64,000 nt of DNA from Streptomyces sp. QL37 (GTDB lineage Bacteria; Actinomycetota; Actinomycetes; Streptomycetales; Streptomycetaceae): NCBI RefSeq assembly GCF_002941025.1, contig NZ_PTJS01000001.1, forward strand, positions 4,340,001-4,404,000. The letters are read 5' to 3'. The notes below the pieces were generated by a model. The model had not been told where the DNA came from. It did not search any database and was given only the letters and a program-made list of their open reading frames with translations. Position numbers and translations under genes: made by a program. This document shows positions 23,435-32,235 of this stretch, piece after piece (within the stretch, counting starts at the first letter, position 1; the number at the start of each line of letters is the position of its first letter).

Positions 23435-25081
23435 GTGCTGAGCACCATGCAGGACGTACCGCTGACTGTGACCCGCATCCTGACCCATGGGATGACCATC
23501 CACGGGAAGTCGCAGGTGACGACCTGGACCGGCGACCCGGAGCCGCACCGGCGCAGTTTCGCCGAGATCGGCGGGCGTGCCGCGCAGCTGGCGCACGCCC
23601 TCCGTGACGAGCTGGGTGTCGACGGCGACCAGCGCGTCGCGACGCTGATGTGGAACAACGCCGAGCACGTCGAGGCGTATCTGGCGATCCCCTCGATGGG
23701 CGCCGTGCTGCACACGCTCAACCTGCGGCTCCCCGCCGAGCAGCTGATCTGGGTCGTCGCGCACGCCGACGACAAGGTCGTCCTCGTCAACGGTTCGCTG
23801 CTGCCGCTGCTCGCACCGCTGCTCCCCCACCTGCCCTCGGTCGAGCACGTGGTGGTGTCCGGGCCCGGTGACCGCTCCGCGCTGGACGGCGCCGTGCCCC
23901 GGGTGCACGAGTACGAGGAGCTGATCTCCGGCCGCCCGACCTCCTACGACTGGCCCGAGCTCGACGAACGCCAGGCCGCCGCCATGTGCTACACCTCCGG
24001 CACCACGGGCGACCCCAAGGGTGTCGTCTACTCCCACCGCTCCATCTATCTGCACTCCATGCAGATCAACATGGCCGAGTCGATGGGGCTGACCGACAAG
24101 GACACGACGCTGGTCGTCGTGCCGCAGTTCCACGTGAACGCCTGGGGGCTGCCGCACGCGACGTTCATGACCGGCGTCAACATGCTCATGCCCGACCGCT
24201 TCCTGCAGCCGGCTCCGCTCGCCGAGATGATCGAGCGGGAGCGGCCCTCGCATGCGGCGGCCGTCCCCACCATCTGGCAGGGGCTGCTGGCCGAGGTCAC
24301 CGCCAAGCCGCGCGACCTCTCCTCCATGGCCCGTGTCACCATCGGCGGCGCCGCGTGTCCGCCTTCCCTGATGGAGGCGTACGACAAGCTCGGCGTCCGC
24401 CTCTGCCACGCCTGGGGCATGACGGAGACCTCGCCGCTCGGGACCATGTCCAACCCGCCCGCCGGTCTGACCGACGAGCAGGAGTGGCCGTACCGCATCA
24501 CCCAGGGCCGGTTCCCGGCCGGTGTCGAGGCGCGGCTGACCGGTCCCGGAGGGGAACACCTGCCGTGGGACGGCGAGTCCGCGGGTGAGCTGGAGGTCCG
24601 CGGGCCCTGGATCGCCGCCGCGTACTACGGCGGCGCGGACGGCGGGGAACTGCGCCCCGAGGACAAGTTCAGCGAGGACGGCTGGCTGAAGACCGGAGAC
24701 GTCGGTGTGATCAGCGACGAGGGCTACCTCACGCTGACCGACCGGGCCAAGGACGTCATCAAGTCCGGCGGGGAGTGGATCTCCAGCGTCGACCTGGAGA
24801 ACGCGATCATGGCCCACCCGGATGTGGCCGAGGCCGCGGTCGTCGCCGTGCCCGACGAGAAGTGGGGCGAGCGCCCCCTCGCGACCGTCGTCCTCAAGGA
24901 GGGTGCCACCGTCGACTACGCGGAGCTCAGGACCTTCCTCGCCCAGTCCGTCGCCAAGTGGCAGCTGCCCGAGCGCTGGACGATCGTCCCGGCGGTGCCG
25001 AAGACGAGCGTGGGCAAGTTCGACAAGAAGGTGATCCGCAGGCAGTACGCGGACGGCGAGCTGGACGTCACGCGGCTCTGA
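23435..25081 (+). CDS. AMP-binding acyl-CoA synthetase (fatty-acid--CoA ligase)
   Basis: 548 residues from GTG 23435, chosen for GGGAGG at about -11. ANL-superfamily motifs: [14 protein letters not shown] (P-loop-like A3, about 187-200), AWGMTETSP (A5), [32 protein letters not shown] (A7-A8 hinge) and the catalytic Lys in [10 protein letters not shown] near the end. It activates a fatty acid with ATP and couples it to CoA, in the cytoplasm. No fatty-acid genes adjoin it. A perfect palindrome upstream points to TetR or similar control. Confidence 0.93.
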   Translation: MLSTMQDVPLTVTRILTHGMTIHGKSQVTTWTGDPEPHRRSFAEIGGRAAQLAHALRDELGVDGDQRVATLMWNNAEHVEAYLAIPSMGAVLHTLNLRLPAEQLIWVVAHADDKVVLVNGSLLPLLAPLLPHLPSVEHVVVSGPGDRSALDGAVPRVHEYEELISGRPTSYDWPELDERQAAAMCYTSGTTGDPKGVVYSHRSIYLHSMQINMAESMGLTDKDTTLVVVPQFHVNAWGLPHATFMTGVNMLMPDRFLQPAPLAEMIERERPSHAAAVPTIWQGLLAEVTAKPRDLSSMARVTIGGAACPPSLMEAYDKLGVRLCHAWGMTETSPLGTMSNPPAGLTDEQEWPYRITQGRFPAGVEARLTGPGGEHLPWDGESAGELEVRGPWIAAAYYGGADGGELRPEDKFSEDGWLKTGDVGVISDEGYLTLTDRAKDVIKSGGEWISSVDLENAIMAHPDVAEAAVVAVPDEKWGERPLATVVLKEGATVDYAELRTFLAQSVAKWQLPERWTIVPAVPKTSVGKFDKKVIRRQYADGELDVTRL

Positions 25082-25106
25082 CCCCGGCCGGCGACCCGGG
25101 ACACGT

Positions 25107-25154
25107 CGTACGACGAGGGCGGTACGGATCTTCCCGTACCGCCCTCGTCGTACG
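25107..25154. terminator. Bidirectional terminator
   Basis: Perfect 21-bp stem (25107-25127 with 25134-25154) with a 6-nt loop, between the convergent acyl-CoA ligase and pseudo-kinase genes. It is the longest perfect hairpin I found in the window. Confidence 0.9.
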
Positions 25155-25174
25155 CGCCCGACGGCCTCCGGGCG

Positions 25175-28100
25175 TCAGTTCGTCCCTATCTTCGCCAGCA
25201 GATCCACGATCCTGGACTGCACCTCGTCGCTCGTGGAGCGCTCGGCGAGGAACAGCACCGTCTCACCGGAGGCGAGCCGCGGCAGGTCCGCCTCCTCCAT
25301 GCCGGCCGAGGTGTAGACGACCAGCGGCGTGTGGTTCAGCGAGCCGTTCGCGCGGAGCCAGTCGATGATCCCGGCGCGCCGGCGGCGTACCTGCATCAGG
25401 TCCATCACCACCAGATTCGGCCGCATCCGGGTGGCGATGTCGACCGCCTCGCTGTCGCCCGACGCCCTGGCGACCTGCATGCCGCGCCGCTCCAGCGTCT
25501 CCGTCAGCGCCAGCGCGATCTCCTCGTGCTCCTCGATCACCAGGACCCTCGGCGGATGCTGGTCGCTGTCGCGAGGGGCGAGCGCCTTGAGGAGCACGGC
25601 CGGGTCGGCGCCGTACGCCGCTTCCCTGGTCGCCTGCCCCAGACCGGCCGTCACCAGCACCGGGACCTCCGCCGCGACGGCCGCCTGGCGCAGCGACTGC
25701 AACGCCGTACGGGTGATCGGACCGGTCAGCGGGTCGACGAACAGCGCGGCGGGGAACGCCGCGATCTGGGCGTCCACCTCCTCGCGGGAGTGCACGATCA
25801 CCGGACGGTAGCCGCGGTCGCTGAGGGCCTGCTGGGTGGAGACGTCCGGGGCGGGCCAGACGAGCAGCCGCCGCGGGTTGTCCAGCGGCTCCGGGGGCAG
25901 TTCGTCGTCCACGGGCTGCGGCTGCGGGCGGTTCGCCACCTCGACGGCACCACCGGGGCCGTCCAGCGGCTCCGGCCCCTCGGCACCCGCGTCTGGGGCC
26001 CCGATCGCGTACGAGCGTCCCTCGGACGCCGGTGCGGACAGCAGCCGGCCGGAGCCGGAGCCCTGCACCGTGCTGCCCTGCGCGCCGCCGGGCTGCGGTG
26101 GAACGGGGGCCGGGGCGGGCTGCGGCGGTACCGGAGCCATGGCGGGCGGGGCCGGACGCTCGGCCTCCGGCGGGGCGGCGAGCTTGCGGCGCCGCCCGGC
26201 CCCGCCCAGCGTCTGGTTCTGCTGGTGCGCGAGGTGCTGCGCGAAGGGCACGCCCTGTCCCAGCGTCCGCACGCTGAAGGCGCGGCCCTGGGTCGAGTCC
26301 GAGGAACCCGGCATGGGCGCCTCGGCGGGCAGCGGCTGGCGCCGCGCGTCCGGTACGGGGGCCTGCGCGTCGCTGTCGGCCGGATGCGGCTCCGGCTCGG
26401 GCACGGGTTCCGGCGCGGGGCCGACCGGGGCGGCGGTGCCCGTGGTGTGGGTGGTGCTGCCGGAGGCCGCCCAGGACTCCTCCCCGTCCGGGTTCACGTC
26501 GTCCTCGGGCGCCGACGCGATCGGACCCTGGGCCGAGGCGCTCTGCGCCCAGTCGGGCTGCGGAGGGACGGCGGGCAGCGGCTGCCCGGGGACGGGGTGA
26601 CCCGGCCGGGACGGCGCCTCCGGTGCCTCGGAGGGCCGTGCCCTCCGGCGGCCGGACGGCACGGGGTGCGGCTGCGGCGGGGTGTGGTCCGCGTCCGGGG
26701 CGTTCCGTACGGCGTCGTGGCGCTCGGGCAGCGGACCCTCCCCGGTGGCCGGCAGCGGCTGACCACCGGCAGGACCCGGCTGCGCACCGGCGGGACCCGG
26801 CTGCGCACCGGCCGGATCCGGCTGTGCACCGGCAGGGACCGCTTGCGGGGCGGGTGAGGCCGGGGCGGCGGAAGGCGGTGCCACGACCGGCGGGCCCGGA
26901 GCCACCGGCGGAATGCGGTCCGCCGCGGCGGGCGGCAGGGCGAACGCGGTACGAGGCCCCGAGGGTTCGGCCGCGGCGGCGCGTTCCTGCGCCGCGGCGA
27001 GGGCCCGGCGGGCCCGCCGCCCTCCGGGCTGCTGCGCCGGCTGTTCCGGCCGCGACCGGTCCTGCTGTGCGGTGGCCTCGGGCGAGGCGAGCGCGGGCAG
27101 CGCGGCCCGGCCGCCGGCCTGGCGCCCGGAGGCGGTCTGCGGCACGCCCTGGGGCGGCACCGTCTGCCCCCGCTGCGGGCGGCCGCCCCCGCCCTGCGCG
27201 CCCTCGGCCGCCGTGACCACGGACCCCTCCGAGGGAGCGGAGGCCGCCGCGGGCAGCGCCAGCGCCTGCCGGGGCTCCCCGCCCGTCTCCGCGGGGCTGG
27301 GGCGGCCGCGCCTGCGACCGGAACCCTCGTTCCGCTGAGGCGGGGTCAGGCCCTGTTCCTCCTGCTGCGCCTGTTGGTCCGTGGACTCACGGCGGGCCCT
27401 GCGCCGGCCGGTCGGCTCCGCTGCCGCGGTGTCGCCGGACTCCGTGCCGGCCGGGCCCGCGTCCACGGGGCTGTCCAGGAACGCGTCCGTCGACGCCCTG
27501 CGCGCCCGGCGCCGACCGCCCTGCGGGGCGGGCTCCGGCGCCGGCTCCGGCACGGCGGCCGCCTCGGGCACCGGGAGCGGCTCGGGGACGACGGTCCCGG
27601 CGCCCGTGCCGAGCGGCACCTCGAGGACGTACGCGCTGCCGCTCATCCCGGCCATCTCGTGCGTCTGGAGCACACCCCCGTGCGCGCGTACGATCCCGCG
27701 CACGATCGGCACGTGCACCGGGTCGCCCCCGGCGAACGGCCCGCGCACCTCGATCCGTACGACCTCACCCCGCTGCGCCGCGGCCACGACGACGGTCGAG
27801 TCGACGTAACCGCCGCCCGGCACCGGCCGGGCCTTGCCGGTCGAGTCGACACCGGCCACGTCGGCGACGAGGTGGGCGAGTGCCGTGATCAGCCGGCCCG
27901 CGTCGACCTCGGCCTCGATCGGCGGGGCGTGCACCGCGAACTGGGCGCGGCCGGGACCGATCAGCTCGACGGCTCCGTCGATGCCCGCGGTCACCACGGC
28001 GTCGAGCAGCACCGTCCGCTTGACCAGTTCCTCGGTGCCGGTGTCCAGGCGCTGATAGCTCAGCACGTTGTCGACGAGCGTCGTCATGCGCGCGTAGCCC

Positions 28101-29248
28101 GCGGCGAGGTGGTGCAGGATCTGGTTGGCCTCGGGCCAGAGCTGGCCGGCCGGGTCGGCGGCGAGGGCCGAGAGCTCGCCGCGCAGCTCCTCCAGCGGAC
28201 CCCGCAGGGACTCGCCCAGCACGGCGGTCAGCTGGGTGTGCCGCGCTTCGAGCCCGGTGAGACGCTCCGCCTGCTCCTCCAGTTCGGAGGCGTACCGCTC
28301 GGTCCGGTCGGCGGACTCCGCCGCGTGCCGCTCGGTGAGCTCGGCGATCTCGGCCCGGTGGCTCTCGGTGAGCCGGGCGATCTCGGCCGCGTGCCGGTCG
28401 GTCAGCCCGGAGACCTCGTCGGTGTGCTGCTGTGCCAGTTCCTCGTACGGCCTGCGGTCGGTGAACGTCATGACGGCGCCGACCAGCTGGTCCCCGTCGC
28501 GCACGGGGGCGGTCGTCAGATCCACCGGGACCCGGCCGCCGCTCTTGGACCAGAGCACCTGCCCGCGTACGCGGTGCTTGCGGCCGGACCGCAGGGTGTC
28601 GGCCAGCGGCGACTCCTCGTACGGGAACGGGTCACCCTCCGCGCGCGAGTGCAGGATCAGCGGGTGGAGCTCCTTGCCGCCGAGGTCGCTGGCCCGGAAG
28701 CCGAGGATCTGGGCGGCCGCGGGGTTGACCAGGACGACCCGGCCGTCCGTGTCCGTGCCGACGACGCCCTCGGAGGCGGCCCGCAGGATCATCTCGGTCT
28801 GGCGCTGCGAACGGGCCAGCTCGGCCTCGGTGTCGACGGTGCCGGAGAGGTCCCGCACGACGAGCATGAGGAGCTCGTCACCGGTGTAGCTGGAGTGGAT
28901 GTCGTTGTAGCCGGCCTGACCGCTGTCCAGGGAGGCACTGGTGACCTCGACCGGGTACTCGGTGCCGTCGGTCCGGCGCGCGGTCATCCGCGTCGGCTTG
29001 GTCCTGCCCTGCTCGTCCGCAGCATCCGGCCTGCGCATCGACCCCGGGATCAGCCTGGAGTCGAACTCCGGAAGCAGATCGAGCAGTCCGCGGCCCACGA
29101 GCGCGGTGCCCGGGGTCTCGAACATTTCGAGGGCGATGGTGTTGGCGTTGACGACCGTGCCGTTGCAGTTGACGAGCAGGAGCCCGTCCGGAAGGGCGTC
29201 GAGTATGGCTGCGAGGCGAGCAGCGCCTCGGGATGGCCTGCTGCTCAC
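25175..29248 (-). CDS. Giant PAS/PAS/pseudo-histidine-kinase/receiver protein
   Basis: 1357 residues. Order: two PAS domains (about 10-130 and 150-265); a coiled coil of four 11-residue repeats (about 282-325, LTDRHAAEIAR, LTESHRAEIAE and so on); a HisKA-like helix pair whose H-box reads ESLRGPLEEL instead of HELRTPL, so the phospho-accepting His is absent; a weak HATPase-like region (about 425-545); a roughly 570-residue Pro/Ala/Gln-rich linker with GRRRARR-type motifs and a 7-residue GAQPGPA repeat; a receiver-like domain without a clear Asp; and a final receiver with LVVMDLMQ. It looks like a signalling scaffold rather than a kinase. GTG 29248 has GGAGG 9 nt upstream; ATG 29296 is possible. 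Confidence 0.88.
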   Translation of the reverse strand: MSSRPSRGAARLAAILDALPDGLLLVNCNGTVVNANTIALEMFETPGTALVGRGLLDLLPEFDSRLIPGSMRRPDAADEQGRTKPTRMTARRTDGTEYPVEVTSASLDSGQAGYNDIHSSYTGDELLMLVVRDLSGTVDTEAELARSQRQTEMILRAASEGVVGTDTDGRVVLVNPAAAQILGFRASDLGGKELHPLILHSRAEGDPFPYEESPLADTLRSGRKHRVRGQVLWSKSGGRVPVDLTTAPVRDGDQLVGAVMTFTDRRPYEELAQQHTDEVSGLTDRHAAEIARLTESHRAEIAELTERHAAESADRTERYASELEEQAERLTGLEARHTQLTAVLGESLRGPLEELRGELSALAADPAGQLWPEANQILHHLAAGYARMTTLVDNVLSYQRLDTGTEELVKRTVLLDAVVTAGIDGAVELIGPGRAQFAVHAPPIEAEVDAGRLITALAHLVADVAGVDSTGKARPVPGGGYVDSTVVVAAAQRGEVVRIEVRGPFAGGDPVHVPIVRGIVRAHGGVLQTHEMAGMSGSAYVLEVPLGTGAGTVVPEPLPVPEAAAVPEPAPEPAPQGGRRRARRASTDAFLDSPVDAGPAGTESGDTAAAEPTGRRRARRESTDQQAQQEEQGLTPPQRNEGSGRRRGRPSPAETGGEPRQALALPAAASAPSEGSVVTAAEGAQGGGGRPQRGQTVPPQGVPQTASGRQAGGRAALPALASPEATAQQDRSRPEQPAQQPGGRRARRALAAAQERAAAAEPSGPRTAFALPPAAADRIPPVAPGPPVVAPPSAAPASPAPQAVPAGAQPDPAGAQPGPAGAQPGPAGGQPLPATGEGPLPERHDAVRNAPDADHTPPQPHPVPSGRRRARPSEAPEAPSRPGHPVPGQPLPAVPPQPDWAQSASAQGPIASAPEDDVNPDGEESWAASGSTTHTTGTAAPVGPAPEPVPEPEPHPADSDAQAPVPDARRQPLPAEAPMPGSSDSTQGRAFSVRTLGQGVPFAQHLAHQQNQTLGGAGRRRKLAAPPEAERPAPPAMAPVPPQPAPAPVPPQPGGAQGSTVQGSGSGRLLSAPASEGRSYAIGAPDAGAEGPEPLDGPGGAVEVANRPQPQPVDDELPPEPLDNPRRLLVWPAPDVSTQQALSDRGYRPVIVHSREEVDAQIAAFPAALFVDPLTGPITRTALQSLRQAAVAAEVPVLVTAGLGQATREAAYGADPAVLLKALAPRDSDQHPPRVLVIEEHEEIALALTETLERRGMQVARASGDSEAVDIATRMRPNLVVMDLMQVRRRRAGIIDWLRANGSLNHTPLVVYTSAGMEEADLPRLASGETVLFLAERSTSDEVQSRIVDLLAKIGTN

Positions 29249-29591
29249 GAGACGCTTCCTCCCTGAATACCGCACCTTGCCGACAGCGGGCCCCATCCTG
29301 CCCCTCGGGCCTCAGGCTGTCACTGGAGGAGTCTAAAGGCAGGGAGCGCATGGCGGGCGGCGGATGAGGGGGAGCTCTCACCAAGGTTCTGTGCACACGG
29401 TGTACGCCGGTGGCCCAGAGTGTGACGGCGAGCGCCCCCTCTGACGTGCGCGTATGCGTTCCGGGGCGCGCACGGAGGCTGCCCGGAACGCCCCGGATCG
29501 CGGCCTGCGAGGCTTCCGGGGCGGCCTGTGCGCGCCCCGGTGTGCGCCGTCGGACGCAGCCGAAGTCCCGGCGCACGCCCCGCCGAACCGG
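29249..29591. other. Intergenic region with long hairpin
   Basis: 343 bp between two minus-strand genes. The right part is the hairpin at 29461-29540; the left part (29300-29400) should contain the promoter of the giant protein. No gene seen. Confidence 0.45.
29461..29540 (-). terminator. Long imperfect hairpin after the subtilisin-inhibitor gene
   Basis: Perfect 13-bp outer arms (29461-29473 with 29528-29540) enclosing a second pair, CCGGAA (29483) with TTCCGG (29514). Located 50 nt downstream of the inhibitor stop. Confidence 0.5.
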
Positions 29592-30062
29592 CTACCTCGC
29601 GGAGGGGAGCACCGGCACGAGGTTGTTCCAGCGCGAGATCTCGCAGCCGTTGGCCCGGCTGAATCGCGCGTCGACGTCCTCGCCCTCCCAGGTGCCCTGC
29701 ACACGGGCCGCGGCCGGCCCGCCGGCCTGCTGGGTGCACATGGCGTTGCGGTCGGTGGCCACGAAGGGGTTGTCCCCCGCCTCGGCGGCCTCGTCCAGCA
29801 GGTCGCAGGCACGCTGCGCCTCCGGGTGACTGCCGCCCGCCGGGCCGCACTCCAGCTCGAAGACTCCGTCGGCAGCCGGGTTGCCGGACTCCGAGACGGT
29901 CACGGTGAGCCGCGTCCCACCGTCCTGTGCCGTCGGCCAGTCCCCCTGGAGTACGGGGAGGGGAGGCAGCGGCACGAGAGGGGACACCGCTGTGGCGGCG
30001 GGCGCGGCGGCGGACAGCACGGCGAGGGACGCGGCGGCGGTGAGGGTGAGACGACGCAGCAT
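29592..30062 (-). CDS. Secreted subtilisin-inhibitor-like (SSI, I16 family) protein
   Basis: 156 residues with a signal peptide (about 1-25, ending ATA). Four Cys occur at about 72, 86, 109 and 140, in the SSI contexts ELECGPAGGSHPEAQRACDLL, AMCTQQAGG and RVQGTWEG...ANGCE. SSI proteins are dimeric extracellular inhibitors of serine proteases. In the family the P1 residue lies two after the third Cys; here that is Gln111 (CTQQ), unlike the Met, Lys or Arg commonly seen, and the usual following PV is missing. Target protease is therefore uncertain. ATG 30062 follows CAGGAG. Confidence 0.88.
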   Translation of the reverse strand: MLRRLTLTAAASLAVLSAAAPAATAVSPLVPLPPLPVLQGDWPTAQDGGTRLTVTVSESGNPAADGVFELECGPAGGSHPEAQRACDLLDEAAEAGDNPFVATDRNAMCTQQAGGPAAARVQGTWEGEDVDARFSRANGCEISRWNNLVPVLPSAR

Positions 30063-30437
30063 GCGGGGCTCCTGTTGTTCTGGCGCGCCCTGGAGCGCGC
30101 CGGCCTGCTCCGGCACGCGCCGGGTGGAGGCGCGCGCAGGGCACACGGGGGTGACGGACGGAGGGCGGAGCCCTCGTCCTCTCTAACGCTCCCTACGCCC
30201 GCACGTTGCGCAACTCATGGGGGGCCGACCGGAACAGCCCCACGCGCTCGAACACCCGGCCGGTCGCGCGGCGGAGCCCCCGGGGCCGGTCGCGGCAGGA
30301 ACGCCGGACCGGAACTCCCGCCGCAGGGCGCTTTGCCTCGCCGCCCACCTGCCTAGTACCGTGGGCGGCGATTGGTGACAGCGCGCTCGACTGTGTCATC
30401 ATCTGCACGCACCACTCGCGCTTGCGCGAGGTGTGCT
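30063..30437. other. Intergenic region ahead of tRNA-Ser(GCU)
   Basis: 375 bp between divergent transcripts: minus-strand inhibitor promoter on the left, plus-strand tRNA promoter on the right. I see no gene or repeat in it. Confidence 0.4.
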
Positions 30438-30528
30438 GGAGGCGTCGCCTAGTCCGGTCTATGGCGCCGCACTGCTAATGCGGTTTGGGTCTTAAAGCCC
30501 ATCGAGGGTTCAAATCCCTCCGCCTCCG
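30438..30528 (+). tRNA. tRNA-Ser(GCU)
   Basis: 91 nt: acceptor GGAGGCG/CGCCTCC, anticodon GCT in CTGCTAAT, long variable arm (TTTGGGTCTTAAAGCCCATC), T-arm GAGGG-TTCAAAT-CCCTC. Followed by CA. Confidence 0.97.
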
Positions 30529-30535
30529 CAGGAAC

Positions 30536-30568
30536 CCGAAGCCCCACGCCCCAGGCGTGGGGCTTCGG
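30536..30568 (+). terminator. Terminator of tRNA-Ser(GCU)
   Basis: Perfect 15-bp stem (30536-30550 with 30554-30568) and a 3-nt loop. Confidence 0.85.
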
Positions 30569-30744
30569 TCGTATCCGGCCCCCGGACGGCTGTGGGAACG
30601 TGCCTGAGAGCCGTGTTTCCGCAGCTCGGGGGCGGTATGGCTAATGGATTTCGCGTCACGGCGCAGGTCATGTAATGTTGTTCTCGCAACGCCGACGGGG
30701 CAGAAAAGCCCGGGAAGCGGGACCGAGGCTCAGGCCGAGGACAA

Positions 30745-30817
30745 GCACTCGTAGCTTAACGGATAGAGCATCTGACTACGGATCAGAAGGTTGCAGGTTC
30801 GAATCCTGCCGAGTGCA
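30745..30817 (+). tRNA. tRNA-Arg(ACG)
   Basis: 73 nt: acceptor GCACTCG/CGAGTGC, anticodon stem CTGAC with ACG anticodon, T-arm GCAGG-TTCGAAT-CCTGC. The wobble A is the substrate of TadA, encoded in this window at 59203-59700. A TAATGT about 75 nt upstream could be its -10 element. Confidence 0.97.
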
Positions 30818-30826
30818 CAGCAGGCC

Positions 30827-30858
30827 AGAGGCCCCCAGGAGAAATCCCGGGGGCCTCT
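30827..30858 (+). terminator. Terminator of tRNA-Arg, shared with convergent VOC gene
   Basis: 10-bp stem AGAGGCCCCC with GGGGGCCTCT, 12-nt loop, between convergent genes. Confidence 0.75.
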
Positions 30859-30885
30859 CGCGTTGGCCGTACAGCGGCGAGGTCC

Positions 30886-31326
30886 TCAGCGCAGCTGTTC
30901 GGCCAGGCCGACGATGATGCCCTCCGGGCCGCGGACGTAGCAGAGCAGGTAGCTGTCCTCGAACCGGGCGATCCCGCCGACGAGTTCGGCGCCGTGGGGG
31001 CGCAGGCGGGCAACGGTGTCCTCGAGGTCGTCCACGGCGAACATGACGCGGTGCGTGCCCAGGATGTTGTGCGGCTTGTCGCGGGGCTCGGTGCTGATCG
31101 CCGCGGGGCTGCGGTACTTCGACAGTTCGAGCCGGCTGTTGCCGTCCGGGGTCCGGACCATCGCGATGTCACAGTGCACGCCGTCGAGTCCGGTGCACCG
31201 GTCTGCGACGGGGCCCTCGACCTCCGCCCTGCCCTCCAGCTCCATACCGAGTTCCACGAAGAACGCGATGGCGGCATCCATGTCCTCGACGACGATGCCG
31301 ACGTTGTCCATCCGCTGAATCGCCAT
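30886..31326 (-). CDS. VOC-superfamily (glyoxalase/dioxygenase-fold) protein
   Basis: 146 residues, two beta-alpha-beta-beta-beta modules: MAIQRMDNVGIVVEDMDAAIAFFVELG and VMFAVDDLEDTVARLRPHGAELVG...YLLCYVRGPEGIIVGLAEQL. VOC proteins are metal-dependent lyases, dioxygenases or binding proteins for antibiotics; the substrate cannot be read from the sequence. ATG 31326 has AGGGAGAG about 7 nt upstream. Single gene. Confidence 0.88.
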   Translation of the reverse strand: MAIQRMDNVGIVVEDMDAAIAFFVELGMELEGRAEVEGPVADRCTGLDGVHCDIAMVRTPDGNSRLELSKYRSPAAISTEPRDKPHNILGTHRVMFAVDDLEDTVARLRPHGAELVGGIARFEDSYLLCYVRGPEGIIVGLAEQLR

Positions 31327-31535
31327 GCTGGTCTCTCCCTGCTTCCTCGTGCGGCCGGTGGTGGCCGCTCATGTCCCTGGGACGGAGCCGGTGGCACGTT
31401 CTCGACATCCCCGGACCGCCGGGCTCCGAAAGATCTGGGCCGAGCCTCGGGCGAGATTCATCCGGATGCGGCAATCCAGCTCCCGAGAAGGCCCGCACCG
31501 TGGTCGCTGTGCTCGCATGCGGAGGCGGGCGGGCG

Positions 31536-32129
31536 TCACTCGCCTTGTCGCGGTATCCCGTGCGTGGCGTCGAGCACCAGGGACAGCAGCCGCTCCGGCT
31601 GGTCCGGGTCCTCGCGGCGAGCCGTGGACAGTGCGATCCCGACGACGAGTTGCACCAGGTCGTCGGCAGTCAGGTCGGTGCGAGCAGTTCCCCGTTGTTG
31701 AGCCCGGGTCAGCAGCCCGGCTGCCGCGTCCAGGATCAGTCGGTGGCAGTCGAGGCCCGTCGCGTCGGGCTCCTCGACCATCAGCGCGCTGCCCATGCCC
31801 TGGTTGACGCGGGCGTGCGCCAGGAACGCGCGCAGCCAGAGCTCCAGGGCGTCGTCGGCCGATTCCGACGAGAGCAGTGTTTCCGCCTGCGCGCACAGGC
31901 TCTCGATCCGGTCTGTGAGTACCGCGGTCAGCAGGGCGTGACGGGTCGGGAAGTGGCGGTAGAGCGTCCCGGGGCCCACGCCGGCCCGGCGGGCGATCTC
32001 GTTGAGGGATGCCCCGGGGCCGACTTCGCCGAACACGTCCCGTGCCGTGGCCAGGAGGCGCTCCCGATTGAGGCGCGCGTCCGTGCGCCGCTGCGGCTGC
32101 GCGGAGGTGTGGCCGTGCCTGATCGTCAT
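31536..32129 (-). CDS. TetR-family repressor, probable regulator of the divergent F420 enzyme
   Basis: 197 residues. TetR helix-turn-helix at about 20-65 (LLATARDVFGEVGPGASLNEIARRAGVGPGTLYRHFPTRHALL), then a ligand-binding helical domain in the style of the SCO4850/YbiH-like group. It lies divergently to an F420 oxidoreductase gene, with two copies of a 15-bp palindrome in the 106-bp gap. This strongly suggests that it represses itself and the oxidoreductase. Confidence 0.9.
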   Translation of the reverse strand: MTIRHGHTSAQPQRRTDARLNRERLLATARDVFGEVGPGASLNEIARRAGVGPGTLYRHFPTRHALLTAVLTDRIESLCAQAETLLSSESADDALELWLRAFLAHARVNQGMGSALMVEEPDATGLDCHRLILDAAAGLLTRAQQRGTARTDLTADDLVQLVVGIALSTARREDPDQPERLLSLVLDATHGIPRQGE

Positions 32130-32163
32130 TGTCCCGTCCTCCGGGCGTCTCGGGATGGCTAAG

Positions 32164-32212
32164 CGGAGAGATTCTCCGTATCGTAGTCGCCATTAAACGG
32201 AGAACTACTCCG
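32164..32212. promoter_or_regulatory. Two TetR operators
   Basis: CGGAGAGATTCTCCG (32164-32178) and CGGAGAACTACTCCG (32198-32212), both CGGAG-N5-CTCCG, centres 34 bp apart (about three helical turns), between divergent TetR and oxidoreductase genes. Confidence 0.8.
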
Positions 32213-32235
32213 GAACGCCTGCCTGGGGAGCACGG

